Shown piece after piece: positions 23,201-29,134 of a stretch of 64,000 nucleotides of DNA (position 1 is its first letter; each line of letters starts with the position of its first letter). The notes under the pieces were generated by a model that did no database searches, was not told the DNA's origin, and was given only the letters and a program-made list of their open reading frames with translations. Made by a program: the position numbers and the translations under genes. Source of the DNA: Liolophura sinensis (Eukaryota > Mollusca > Polyplacophora > Chitonida > Chitonidae). The stretch is from the NCBI RefSeq assembly GCF_032854445.1, contig NC_088298.1:19794793-19858792 (forward strand), in the 5' to 3' direction.

Positions 23201-25012
23201 TGAAAAAGGTGCATAAGGTTGCTCTTTCATATTCCAAAAAAAGGTTGAGGTATTATTAAAGCATGCTATCCCTAACTTTTGGAATAACAAACAATACACA
23301 CATACATGTATATGTATGGAGGCTGGTGGAGTATACAAGTTGTTTGTTTGCTATATAGTGAACCAATGTATATGCACATCATACACTACTGACTATTAAA
23401 CCTTGGTATTAAAGTATGTGGTTAAAATTATGAATATTCATGAGATACACAAACTTACAGAGAGGACAATGTATGAGTCACCCTTGTAAAAATTCCCATA
23501 ATGTTCTCTTGGGACTGGTACAACTTGCAAATTCTGCAACAAATAAAAAACATGTAAAATACTGTAATAATGGGACATAAATAGACCGGCCAAAAATAAA
23601 ATCAATTGAATGAAAAACAAAAAATGTCCAAGTATAGAAAAATGTCCAAATAGAAACAAGATGTACATGTATTTCGTAGCATAAATTCCATTTAATGTTG
23701 TTATTTAACGTGAAAATGTGGAAAAGTAGAGTTAAAGGGGAAGAAAACTTAAAAACATGACACTATGGGCTGAAAAGAGCACATTTTTTTCTATCTGGTG
23801 GCGCCTGCTGCATAATTTTGCGATTTTTTCTCACCATACACATAAAGCCTGAATACGGCAAAGCTGGCATAAATCGCTGAGTCCATCGCATCCTCCATCT
23901 TTAACACCCAGTAATTTATGCTGGGGGTGTGTTGCCTCTCAACCAGTGAGAGTCGTTAAAATCGCCGGCTTGTTCGTGTAAAGTCGGAACCTACTTCCAA
24001 CATTCCAGTTTCCCGATCGTCAAGCGGAAAACGAACTGTCCTGTTCGCTACCTTCTGGGGAGAACAGTTCTACCGAAAATGTACGAACTGCACTTACGCT
24101 GTTTCTGACGGCAATTCTCCTCCTAACCGCGAAGACTTCAGGACTAGTTCTTAGGCAAAATGGAGTCGCCCACAGCGGATTTTGGCGCTGACTTTATTGA
24201 TGATTTATCAACTTGAGGTACATATTAGAATTTTTATATGGCGTGCACCTGCGAGCAAATGCATACTCTTTTCAATGTTATTTGATTGATATTTAAATTT
24301 TCTTCTCCTTTAATGTTCAGGCACATTTCAGCGAATAGTGCATCGCAGTTACATGTACATTTCCATGAACAATGTATCTCACGTGTATATTTCCATGAAC
24401 AATGTATCACAAATGTACATTTCGATGAACAGTGTATCACACATGTACATTTCCATGAACAATGTATCATACAATTACAATGTGTCACACATATACAATG
24501 TATCACACATGTATAATGTACATGTATCACTTATAGTTACACTTCCATGTACAATGTATCACACATGTACATTTCCATATACAATGTATCACACATGTAC
24601 ATTTCCATGAACAATGTATCACACATGTATATTTCCATGAAAAATGGTTTCTTAATTTAAATACCACAATTCGTCTAAAATTTGGGACAGATATTAGCAG
24701 TGATATAAAAAGTACAATATTACATTTCTTTACCAGCCTATTGGAAAAGTAATGAGTATGTTGTTCATTAGATCGTCTAACCATGTGAGAAAAAGAAACT
24801 AAATATTCCTGCCAGAATTACAGGTATACTTGCTAAACTGAGCAGACCAAGTGTCCCAAAATTTAGAAGAAATAGGGTACGTTCTTGTAACGATGTCGCT
24901 GAACTAATTCCATGAACACCGTATCACAACTCACCTCTATCCTCCATACCAAGAAACAGGTCTGCCGTTTGGGGATGACCCTAAACGCCGGGTCCACCTC
25001 AGATTGACTCAT
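237..25012 (-). CDS. Villin/gelsolin-family actin-binding protein, 17 exons, 3' end beyond window
   Basis: The exons join in phase into about 564 residues. Gelsolin-family proteins cap, sever or bundle actin filaments in the cytoplasm under Ca2+ and phosphoinositide control. Seen in sequence: a WRIE strand opens G1 (residues 23-26) and G4 (404-407); the GDSY and GDCY metal-site segments lie near residues 44-47 and 425-428; the G1-G2 linker [10 protein letters not shown] is at 120-129; a basic segment at 139-150 matches the family's PIP2-binding site; and the G3-G4 linker carries MVDDGSG, as in villin and advillin. Order: G1 exons 1-4, G2 exons 5-8, G3 exons 8-10, G4 exons 11-14, G5 exons 15 onward in approximate terms. 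Residue spacing matches a six-repeat protein, so about 150 residues (gelsolin-like) to 250 (villin-like with headpiece) are missing to the left. Every intron is GT-AG. Villin versus gelsolin cannot be settled without the C-terminus. Confidence 0.93.
325..1060. repeat. 35-bp tandem array, about 20 units
   Basis: The unit is AATAATGGTCACAAATGTCA plus 15 bases (TGATTACAAATTACA). The right end degrades into related spaced copies to about 1175. It sits in the intron between exons 16 and 17 and directly joins the exon 17 acceptor. Confidence 0.97.
1459..1563 (-). CDS. Exon 16: start of G5
   Basis: 35 codons, phase 0, residues 502-536, with [18 protein letters not shown], aligning with villin RLFQVQGTGANNTKAFEV. 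Acceptor TGTGCTCAG, donor CAG|GTGAGT. Confidence 0.95.
1622..1848 (-). mobile_element. SINE family S1, diverged copy
   Basis: From the left it reads an ATTT-rich tail, GATTGGT, ACTCAAGAATATTTCACTT and CAGCATTATGGTGG, ending with CAGCCACGGAGGACCCCC, the reverse of the tRNA-like head. In the intron upstream of exon 16. Confidence 0.8.
1868..2192 (-). mobile_element. SINE family S3, tail missing
   Basis: It shares GAGTCATTAGGTGTGT, AAAGTGCTGCC, GACACCAGACAT and a tRNA-like end (TTTGAACC...CACTCTAACCAATAGACCA) with copies at 28.2 and 45.8 kb. It abuts the S1 copy on its left. Confidence 0.75.
2262..2870. repeat. 27-bp tandem array, about 22 units
   Basis: The unit is ACAATGCATACAAATTTGGA plus CAGATTC or CAGATAC. 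Because 27 is a multiple of three, long frames stay open on both strands. They have no start or splice context consistent with the gene and I treat them as non-coding. In the intron between exons 15 and 16. Confidence 0.97.
2938..3113 (+). mobile_element. SINE family S1, 5'-truncated
   Basis: It starts within the family at CTCATGCTGGCTTCCTCTCC and ends ACACCAATCAAATAAATAAA, 40 bases from the exon 15 donor. Confidence 0.85.
3154..3225 (-). CDS. Exon 15: G4 end
   Basis: 24 codons, phase 0, residues 478-501: [20 protein letters not shown]. It matches villin KEPPHLMSIFKGRM. The donor GAG|GTTTGT is weaker than the others. Confidence 0.96.
3263..3430 (+). mobile_element. TTAAAGG-end TIR element, fragment
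   Basis: Begins TTAAAGGAGAAGAAAAGA and ATGATGCCAAAATCA and continues with TTTTTGTATTTGGGACCA, in the same order as the inverted copy at 1-223. No matching right terminus is seen before exon 14. Sequence 3430-3840 is otherwise unassigned. Confidence 0.6.
3857..3943 (-). CDS. Exon 14: G4 long helix
   Basis: 29 codons, phase 0, residues 449-477, with [18 protein letters not shown] and GGRAVQ. Donor CAG|GTGAGTTACCTCCCTT; the bases after the donor resemble the end of a small TIR element seen at 22.28 kb. Confidence 0.96.
4318..4455 (-). CDS. Exon 13: start of G4
   Basis: 46 codons, phase 0, residues 403-448: [12 protein letters not shown], then the [13 protein letters not shown] metal-site strand and IIYYWQ. 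Acceptor TTTTCAG, donor CAG|GTGAGT. Confidence 0.98.
4567..4805 (-). mobile_element. SINE family S1
   Basis: ATTT tail, GGTTGGTGTTTTACAAC, then GGGGAAACCCACGACCATCC and CATGAGCTGGACTTGAACTC. The tRNA-like head is lost or diverged. In the intron between exons 12 and 13. Confidence 0.85.
4830..5170. other. CpG-richer intronic stretch, unassigned
   Basis: This stretch has more CpG than its surroundings and an internal near-repeat (CATCCTACGTGCATCTCGAT versus CATCTTACGTGAATCTTGAT). It may be an old element or regulatory DNA. I recognise no coding signal. Confidence 0.3.
5219..5249. repeat. (ATT)n microsatellite
   Basis: About ten ATT units, starting 8 bases into the intron after exon 12 on the gene's strand. 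Confidence 0.97.
5257..5357 (-). CDS. Exon 12: G3-G4 interdomain linker
   Basis: 101 nt. It completes codon 369 (Ala) and adds 33 codons containing [10 protein letters not shown] and [10 protein letters not shown]. Villin has KFDATSMH and MVDDGSGEVQ here. The donor GAG|GTTAGTG is followed at about +8 by a (TAA)n microsatellite. Confidence 0.97.
5470..6580. other. Intron sequence with no recognised feature
   Basis: AT-rich intron between exons 11 and 12 with homopolymer runs near 5700 and 6540. No exon or repeat family was recognised. Confidence 0.6.
6597..6958 (-). mobile_element. SINE family S2, near full length
   Basis: Left end is a GAGT-repeat tail, then GTGCTTGGGGCTTAATG, a C-run and AAGCCATTCTACTG. 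The right end reads, reversed, as a tRNA-like head: GATAGCACAGTTGGCAGAGC (A-box-like) and GGGTTAATCC (B-box-like). Confidence 0.85.
7250..7467. mobile_element. Small TIR element family M1, complete (218 bp)
   Basis: Starts CCCTAAATTACCTAAAATTA and ends AATTTTTAGGTCATTTAGGG. The ends are inverted repeats and the element is flanked on both sides by TA, as expected for a Tc1/mariner-type target. In the intron between exons 11 and 12. Confidence 0.9.
7470..8070. other. Intron sequence with no recognised feature
   Basis: AT-rich intron. No splice-bounded reading frame with family similarity was seen. Confidence 0.55.
8075..8172 (-). mobile_element. SINE family S1 fragment
   Basis: ATTT tail, then GAATATTTCACTTACATGAC and CAGCATTACGGTGG; cut off there. 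Confidence 0.75.
8823..8967 (-). CDS. Exon 11: G3 end
   Basis: 145 nt after TTTGCAG: 48 codons plus one base, residues 321-368 and the start of 369. It contains [16 protein letters not shown] and LFKSW, which align with villin YPPSTQVEV...LFQKW. Confidence 0.96.
8985..9400. repeat. Duplicated ~100-bp segment flanking an S1 fragment
   Basis: TTTTGAATTTGATGTAAAAA and AATAACTGATG at 8997-9025, with AATTTCACCCAAAAG at 9081-9095, recur at 9306-9340 and 9384-9398. An S1 SINE fragment on the minus strand (about 9096-9290) sits between the copies. Confidence 0.6.
9096..9290 (-). mobile_element. SINE family S1, tail-truncated
   Basis: Reads GAATATTTCACTTATACAG, CAGCATTACGGTGGGAGG, CATGAGCTGGACTTGAACTC and GGCTCCTGTGTCATTAC. 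In the intron between exons 10 and 11. Confidence 0.8.
9932..10030 (-). CDS. Exon 10: G3 core
   Basis: 33 codons, phase 0, residues 288-320, reading [18 protein letters not shown] then helix residues. It matches villin's EDCYILDQG..IYVWKGK. Donor TTG|GTAAGT. Confidence 0.96.
10552..10630 (-). CDS. Exon 9: G3 first strands
   Basis: 79 nt. It completes codon 261 and adds 26 codons containing [16 protein letters not shown], the usual SD..G.LKV.EV..GPL strand pair of G3. Acceptor AATCCAG, donor CAG|GTGAGA. Confidence 0.92.
10672..10760 (-). mobile_element. SINE family S1 tail fragment
   Basis: TTATTTTATTGGTTTTTAAT then TTCACTTACATGACTGCC, a diverged 3' end of S1, upstream of exon 9. Confidence 0.5.
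10868..10992 (-). mobile_element. SINE family S2, 3' fragment
   Basis: GAGTGAGTGGGTGAGTGCTT, GGGGTTTAACGTCATACTT and CCTTAGGGTGCATGTAATG. The tRNA-like head is missing. Confidence 0.8.
11233..11342 (-). CDS. Exon 8: G2-G3 linker
   Basis: 110 nt between TTTTCACAG and TT|GTATGT. It encodes residues 225-260 plus two bases of codon 261: [18 protein letters not shown] then ASIKLY. The KLY strand opens G3 in the family. Confidence 0.92.
11365..12100. other. Intron between exons 7 and 8, no recognised feature
   Basis: AT-rich. No repeat family or extra exon was recognised. Confidence 0.6.
12104..12205 (-). CDS. Exon 7: G2 helix and acidic end
   Basis: 34 codons, phase 0, residues 191-224. It encodes [14 protein letters not shown] followed by an acidic [10 protein letters not shown], matching the RD.ERGG helix end and acidic turn of G2 in villin and gelsolin. 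Confidence 0.95.
12210..12848. other. Intron between exons 6 and 7, no recognised repeat family
   Basis: One short direct repeat is seen: CAGGAGAGAAATTTGGCA at 12684-12701 and again at 12753-12770. Otherwise nothing was recognised. Confidence 0.6.
12850..12960 (-). CDS. Exon 6: G2 GDVFILDLG segment
   Basis: 37 codons, phase 0, residues 154-190, containing [12 protein letters not shown] and YIWRG. This is the G2 metal-site strand and the hydrophobic strand after it. The donor is CAG|GTGAGT. The intron before it (12961-17319) is mostly tandem repeats. Confidence 0.97.
13085..14130. repeat. 99-bp tandem array, about 10.5 units
   Basis: The unit contains AATCAACTTTAGACAATCAA, CCACATCGTAACCATCAATC and GGAGGATATGCTGACCGTCG. 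The first two units differ in a central block. Each later unit carries GTAAGT on the gene's strand. A degenerate region follows to 14560. Confidence 0.97.
14560..16055. repeat. 73-bp tandem array, about 20 units
   Basis: The unit contains GTTTGTCTGTGGACCGTGGG, CCAACCCTACGCGGATGGTA and GGAGGATGATGGCGTGTTTG. Some units are shortened. The plus strand repeats ATGGTAAGTGG, a 5' splice-site consensus, antisense to the gene. Confidence 0.97.
16160..16372. mobile_element. Small TIR element family M1
   Basis: Left part CTCTAAATGATCTAAAATTT, right part GAAAAATGGGCAAGTCAGCC and GGACAAAATTT. It lies between the 73-bp and 70-bp arrays. The extreme right end has been replaced by the array. Confidence 0.75.
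16373..17300. repeat. 70-bp tandem array, about 13 units
   Basis: The unit contains ATTTTTCAAATGTCTAACTT, AAGTTTGGCTAATGTGGACA and CTCATATATCCTGATATCAC. It stops 16-20 bases from the exon 5 donor. Confidence 0.97.
17320..17422 (-). CDS. Exon 5: G1-G2 linker and PIP2-type basic segment
   Basis: 103 nt after TTTCAG. It completes K119, then [14 protein letters not shown] and [12 protein letters not shown], to residue 153. The linker binds the side of F-actin in this family and the basic run matches the polyphosphoinositide site. The donor GAG|GTAGGG is followed within about 16-20 bases by the 70-bp tandem array that fills the end of the intron. Confidence 0.96.
17755..17885. mobile_element. Small TIR element family M1, fragment
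   Basis: GTGTTGAAACTTACACATTTCC, GTAAGATATTATTC and CATCTTTCTAAGACTCC correspond to the middle of M1. Confidence 0.55.
17890..18520. other. Intron between exons 4 and 5, unassigned
   Basis: Includes a CpG-richer stretch at about 18080-18300. No repeat family or exon was recognised. Confidence 0.5.
18528..18835 (-). mobile_element. SINE family S2, tail-truncated
   Basis: GGAGTCCTTAGTGTAATGTG, CTGCTTCACTGAGACGCC and a tRNA-like head reading, reversed, AGTAGCACAGTTGGTAGAGC. It lies 130 bases from exon 4. Confidence 0.85.
18965..19101 (-). CDS. Exon 4: G1 long helix and C-terminal part
   Basis: 137 nt from TTGCCAG to AA|GTGAGT. It starts [15 protein letters not shown], the actin-binding long helix, then [11 protein letters not shown] and YFK. 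It ends two bases into the codon for K119, which exon 5 completes. Confidence 0.97.
19394..19459 (-). CDS. Exon 3: G1 HFWLG segment
   Basis: 22 codons between GTTTTAG and CAG|GTAAGA, phase 0, residues 52-73, ending [13 protein letters not shown]. The HFWLG..TSQ motif is diagnostic of invertebrate gelsolin/villin G1. Confidence 0.93.
19571..19829 (-). mobile_element. SINE family S2, internally deleted, with target-site duplication
   Basis: GAGT tail, then GCTTGGGGTTTAACGTCAA joined directly to GGCAAGTAAGCCGCCCC (the middle present in other copies is missing), ending with a tRNA-like head. ATCATAATGAA flanks both sides (19560-19570 and 19830-19840). Confidence 0.9.
20000..21150. other. Intron between exons 2 and 3, no recognised feature
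   Basis: AT-rich sequence with poly-A runs. No exon signal with family similarity and no repeat family was recognised. Confidence 0.55.
21160..21665. repeat. Degenerate short tandem repeat inside a ~200-bp duplication
   Basis: Units of about 18-20 bp based on GCTGGGATATAAGTGGTAAC. Two larger blocks (about 21270-21475 and 21485-21665) share AGTCCAACAGAAGTGATAAC through GAAGAAGTGGTAATTGCTGG. Confidence 0.85.
21957..21995 (-). CDS. Candidate 39-nt mini-exon within G1
   Basis: The minus strand has a pyrimidine-rich tract ending TTTGTATTTAG, 13 open codons ([13 protein letters not shown]) and a donor AAG|GTACTT. The length is a multiple of three and both ends are phase 0, so it can be included or skipped between exons 2 and 3. 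Without it, G1 has the spacing seen in vertebrate villin (18 residues from IVL to the WLG motif). With it, G1 gains a 13-residue loop. A cassette exon fits the signals but there is no transcript evidence. Confidence 0.4.
22018..22100. repeat. 28-bp repeat, 3 units
   Basis: AACACAATCATGGGATTA recurs three times, just upstream (gene strand) of the mini-exon acceptor. Confidence 0.85.
22277..22702. mobile_element. Possible TIR element ending CTGAATTACCTCCCTT
   Basis: Left CTGCCCTGAATTACCTCCCTT-type end (22274-22293) and right AAGGGAGGTAATTCAGTGCA (22689-22708) are inverted copies about 420 bp apart. No TSD was identified and there is no coding content. Confidence 0.45.
22745..23170. repeat. ~105-bp tandem repeat, about 4 degenerate units
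   Basis: ATTAAAATACAATTAAAGAC, AACTGATTC and GAACATGAGATGCAATGGGG recur. A stray partial unit (GAGATGCAATG) is at about 22219. Confidence 0.8.
23459..23533 (-). CDS. Exon 2: G1 core with GDSY segment
   Basis: 25 codons between TTGTTGCAG and a TCT|GTAAGT donor, phase 0 at both ends. It encodes residues 27-51, including [13 protein letters not shown], the G1 strand that carries the Ca2+/actin-binding aspartate (D45). Confidence 0.95.
23733..24316. mobile_element. ~580-bp TIR element with CpG-rich interior
   Basis: Left end TTAAAGGGGAAGAAAACTTA, right end (reversed) TTAAAGGAGAAGAAAATTTA. The interior at about 23800-24220 is markedly CpG-richer than the AT-rich intron around it. It contains an AAAATGG start context and an 18-codon frame beginning [16 protein letters not shown] and closed by TGA. 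In the intron between exons 1 and 2. Confidence 0.7.
24340..24645. repeat. 30-bp tandem array, about 9 units
   Basis: The unit is TTCCATGAACAATGTATCAC plus ACATGTACAT. The sequence just inside the exon 1 donor (24909-24930) is a related single copy. Confidence 0.92.
24664..24877. mobile_element. Small TIR element family M3, complete (214 bp)
   Basis: Ends CCACAATTCGTCTAAAATTT and, reversed, CCCTATTTCTTCTAAATTTT, flanked by TA on both sides. It separates the 30-bp array from the related sequence at the exon 1 donor. Confidence 0.85.
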
Positions 25013-25023
25013 CCTTTCCACAC
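24935..25023 (-). CDS. Exon 1: start codon and start of G1
   Basis: The acceptor TGATTACAG ends at 25024. Eleven bases precede an ATG at 25012-25010 in the context AAAGGATGA, and 26 codons end in VWRIE before the donor GAG|GTGAGTTG. VDPAF followed by an I/VWRIE strand is typical of gelsolin-family N-termini. Residues 1-26, ending in phase 0. Translation may instead begin further upstream. Confidence 0.85.
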
Positions 25024-25089
25024 CTGTAATCACATCAAAACAGGTAAATTAATTACAGCTGTATACATGTATCTTAGTTTGCTTCTTAC

Positions 25090-26180
25090 CCATTAAGGAC
25101 TGCAACAGATAAACGGACAATCACTAAAATCTTATCAATGCTTAACTTTCTCATATTAAAAAAGACAGCTTGAATCCAAATGTGATTAAATTCCGTCCAG
25201 TAGTTTTGAGATATCTTGTCGACAAGCTGACGTTGAGAGACAACGGTCGACAGACACCCGCTAACAGACAGCACAATCTTGGTATAAATGGTACGTCGCC
25301 TCGTAACATGAAAACAATAAATTATTTACCTGTGCAGATATCACAGGCACTTTATGAGCCTTCCTAGGTCACTGGCTATCTATATGTCAGATGTTAGTTA
25401 ATCCAGGTTCCAATACAAGAATATTTCTCACCTGTCTCTCAAAACAGTGAGTGATCATTAAGGAGAAGGAACCCAGGAAATCACTGGAGCAGCTGTAGCA
25501 CAGGTTCATAGATCTAAACTGCATAAAGAGCCCCATCTGGTTCAATTACACATGAAAATCATAAAGTACCAGGTAATACTGAACGTCTGGGAACTCATTT
25601 CAGCACACATTACTCGCATTAACTTCACACAAACTATTCCCAAACTAATCAATTATTTGAGCTTCAAAACGGGCTAAATTTGTGATAACTTCATAGGAAT
25701 GGATCTCATAACCAGTCTCACAAATACATTTCTCCCATTTGTGTCTGGAATGAAGGAAGATTTTTGATCATATCTTCCATCACGATCAATGCTCATGTAG
25801 CGGTGTTCCCTTCAAAAGAGAATTAGTGTCCCCCCTGAGCAGGCATGGCAGACAGGTAACTTCTGCTAATGAAACGAATATGCGTAAAACACCTGAGCCA
25901 CAGATAATGAAGCTGGGGGTACCACAATGAGTTTTGAAAGTATTTGACAAATGACAGATATAACGAAATAAAATTAACAATAGCCAGTGTAATTAATGGT
26001 TCAAACAAAGTCATATTACAGTATGTTGTGTATACAGTATATACCATCATATATTCACGTACAACACGAGTAGTGTTATTGCAAAAAAAAAAAATATGCA
26101 AGTTTTCAAAGAATACTATGATATAATATTCTTGATGATGGCATAGTAAAATGCCGAAATACAGTATAATGCAGAGCATT
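25090..26180. other. Interval upstream of exon 1, no recognised feature
   Basis: No promoter, exon or repeat family was recognised between exon 1 and the 36-bp array. Confidence 0.5.
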
Positions 26181-26186
26181 CAAAAA

Positions 26187-26500
26187 GGGCAAGTAGCAGG
26201 CTACAGACAGCTCTCTACTGCCGTCCCCGTAGCAGGCTGAAGACAGCTGTCTACTGCTGTCCCCACAGCAAGCTACACAGCTGTCTACTGCCATCCCTGT
26301 AGCAGGCTGCAGACAGCTGTCTACTGCCATCCCCGTAGCAACCTACAGACAGCTGTCTACTGCCATCCCTGTAGCAGGCTGCAGACAGCTGTCTACTGCC
26401 ATCCCCGTAGCAGCCTACAGACAGCTGTCTACTGCCATCCCTGTAGCAGGCTGCAGACAGCTGTCTACTGCCATCCCCGTAGCCAGCTACAGACAGCGGA
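26187..26500. repeat. 36-bp tandem array, about 8.5 units
   Basis: The unit is GTAGCAGGCTGCAGACAGCT plus GTCTACTGCCATCCCC. Variants alternate between 'aggctgcag' and 'agcctacag', giving a 72-bp higher-order period. Confidence 0.95.
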
Positions 26501-26706
26501 ATATTCTGCTTTCAGAGCAACTAATACCTGTCCCAATACTTATAAGAATTACGGTATGTTTAAGTATTAGAACATCAAATCTAGCATGTCTTCATTAAGA
26601 TGTAAGAACTTAAATATTTTAAGATACTAATTCTTACACCCCTACATAAAATTTGAAGGTATATGTAAGTGTTTAGTAGCCTGATGTAACAGCCCTCACC
26701 AATATA

Positions 26707-26923
26707 CCCTAATTCCTAAACCTTTTCACGAGTGAAAAATGAGCTTTCAGTACAATTTAAGCTTGTCTATAATTTGATTTTGGAGACAAAACAGCACTGG
26801 ATGGATTGGCAAGTGTCAGGGCTTCACAAAAAGTATAATTTTATCAGTCTACACAGAATAATTCCTTCAGAAGATGACTGAATAAACACCTTGTAAACAT
26901 GTGAAAACGTTGAAGAACTACAG
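26707..26923 (+). mobile_element. Small TIR element family M2, complete (217 bp)
   Basis: Starts CCCTAATTCCTAAACCTTTT, contains GGCTTCACAAAAAGTATAAT, and ends (reversed) CTGTAGTTCTTCAACGTTTT, flanked by TA. Confidence 0.88.
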
Positions 26924-26929
26924 TATAAA

Positions 26930-27780
26930 TTTGTCTGCCTGTAATGCATGTTTAGACACCTTGGACTCAATCCATGAAGCCAAATCTGTCTTCATGATTT
27001 TTGATCCATGATTTTAGAGCTCATTTTTGGGCATTTGAAACCAAAATTTTCAATGTTGTCAAAAGATAAACGTGTCAAAATTTCAACTTCCAATACAAAA
27101 AACTAAGCACTGTGAAGGTTTTAAATGTTGACATACAAGTGAGTCAGAAGTTTAATCAGTCTCAGTGAACATAAAGTCAGCCACTAAAGCTGATTTAATT
27201 AATAAAGTAGTATTTCAGAAATCTTCTAAAAATATTTTTAAAAATTCTACACATCATCAACACATCTTTATCAACAAAATAAATAGCAAACAATCGTCAG
27301 TGCCTGACCACTCATTTGGTGATGCCATTTTGCCATGTTATAGCTATCTAGAGTGACGTCACAGAAACTAGGAGCTCTCCCGCACCATCAGTATTAAACA
27401 ATGTAATAATGAGTAAATACAAACAAAAACACCCGATACCAATCCAAGGAGTATCAGCTCTGTTCCGTGTTCATAGAACTGATGCTTCTTTTAGTTTGGC
27501 ACTTGGTCAGGGCGATGTTCGTGGGCAGAGAAGCCCCCCTAACAAACCTGACCAGTTACTGCAGTCTCCTGCCCACCATGTACGCATTGTGACACGGGCA
27601 GCCGTTCTCAGTTCCCTGCTCATAAATGTGTGGTTCAAAATGCATCGGTTAAACTAACAGCAAAATCAAATTTAGTTCATCAATATCTATCTTTCAACTA
27701 AACCACACTGACAATAGAGAGCTGACAGGTTTTTTGACATGACAGCCAAGTATCACGTGACGCTTTCAGAACCAGTAATG
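26930..27780. other. Unassigned interval
   Basis: A CpG-richer open stretch lies at 27410-27655 (82 codons on the plus strand). I recognise no family in it and there is no splice support. Confidence 0.4.
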
Positions 27781-27788
27781 GGTGAAGT

Positions 27789-27989
27789 TCATAAGGGTTC
27801 TTCAACATGGCAACTCAGAGTAAATTTTCCCCTCAGTGCCATATCCCCAATGGTGAATTTCATCTTCTCGGCTTTCAAAACTTCATAGAATTCTTTACAT
27901 ATTTTTCTATGTGATATATCGTTTTTCGATGTAGATATAATGGCAGACTTTATGCTCACTTCCAGACACCTATTTTTAGATCCTTTCAT
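27789..27989 (-). other. 66-codon ORF of unknown meaning
   Basis: A true ATG opens 66 codons, with a lysine-rich middle (ISHRKICKEFYEVLKAEKMK). It is not in a repeat array. I recognise no family, promoter or poly-A signal. It may be a chance ORF or a fragment of an old element. Confidence 0.2.
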
Positions 27990-28189
27990 GAACTTGAAAC
28001 AAGTGATTAGATAGCTGATCTGATTACAGCATTTACTTTATTGGCCTGTAATAAATGTTTTACAGACACCAATTATTACAGTCTTTCAAAAACGTGAAAA
28101 AGAGACACCCGATCTAACAGCCTTTTATTTACTGATTTTCATTAACCTGATATGTAAGTGTTAAGATAAAAGAGAGATACCAGAGCTAA

Positions 28190-28520
28190 ATCTGAATGAA
28201 TGAATGAATGAATGCTTGAGTTTAATGTCATACTTAACAATTTTTCAGTCATATGATGATGAGGAGTCATTAGGTGTGTGTACACAGACTGTGTCTTCTT
28301 GTGGCTGTCCATGTTGCCCAAGTGCTGCCGCCACTGAAGCATCATGTCCAAGACACCAGACATGACACCACACCCAGTCACATTATACTGACACCGGGTC
28401 AACAGATGCTGTTTCCTTGCTCTAACCTCTTAGCGCTGAGCGTTGAGTGAGGCAGCAGTACATACCAGTTTTAAAGTCTTTGGTATGACCCAACCCGGCA
28501 GAACTATATCAGCCTTACAT
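28190..28520 (-). mobile_element. SINE family S3, near full length
   Basis: GAAT-repeat tail, TTGAGTTTAATGTCATACTT, GAGTCATTAGGTGTGTGT and GACACCAGACATGACACC. The tRNA-like head is cut near GACCCAACCCGG. Confidence 0.85.
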
Positions 28521-28572
28521 CGATACACATTCAAGAACTACATGTATGTAGACATTAATTACAATGTCCCTT

Positions 28573-28830
28573 TTTTTTTTTTTTTTTTTTGATTGGTGTT
28601 TTACGCCGTACTCAAGAATATTTCACTTATACGACGGCGGCCAGCATTATGGTGGGTGGAAACCGGGCAGAGCCCGGAGGAAACCCACGACCATCCGCAG
28701 GTTGCTGACAGACCTTCTCACGTACGGCCGGAGAGGAAGCCAGCATGAGCTGGACTTGAACTCACAGCGACCGCATTGGTGAGAGACTCCTGGGTCATTA
28801 CGCTTTAAGCGACTGAGCCACGGAGGCCCC
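28573..28830 (-). mobile_element. SINE family S1, full length, with target-site duplication
   Basis: A T-run tail, GATTGGTGTTTTACGCCGTA through CCACGGAGGCCCC. ACAATGTCCCTT flanks both sides (28561-28572 and 28831-28842). The head carries tRNA A-box-like TGGCTCAGT and B-box-like GAGTTCAAGTCC. Confidence 0.95.
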
Positions 28831-28923
28831 ACAATGTCCCTTCAATTCATCTGTAATATTAAAGAGTTTAATTACACACCGATTCTTACATCATCTCTAA
28901 TTAATACACATTAAATGTTTATA

Positions 28924-29130
28924 CGCTGTAACTTCTACCTTTTCCCACGTCTACAGCATGTTGAATCAAGCCTATCTGTAGGGAATTATTCTGTGTAGAT
29001 TGATAAACTTTTTGTGAATCACTGAAATTGGTCAACAAACGTAGTTTTATCCCCAAAATAAAATTAAAAATGTCCAGAAATCTGACTGAAAATTGCTCTT
29101 TTATATGCAAAAATGTTGAAAAATTGTATA
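28924..29130 (-). mobile_element. Small TIR element family M2
   Basis: CTGTAACTTCTACCTTTTCC and AACTTTTTGTGAATCACTGA are M2 in reverse. The right end AAAATGTTGAAAAATTGTAT is diverged. Confidence 0.75.
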
Positions 29131-29134
29131 TTCT

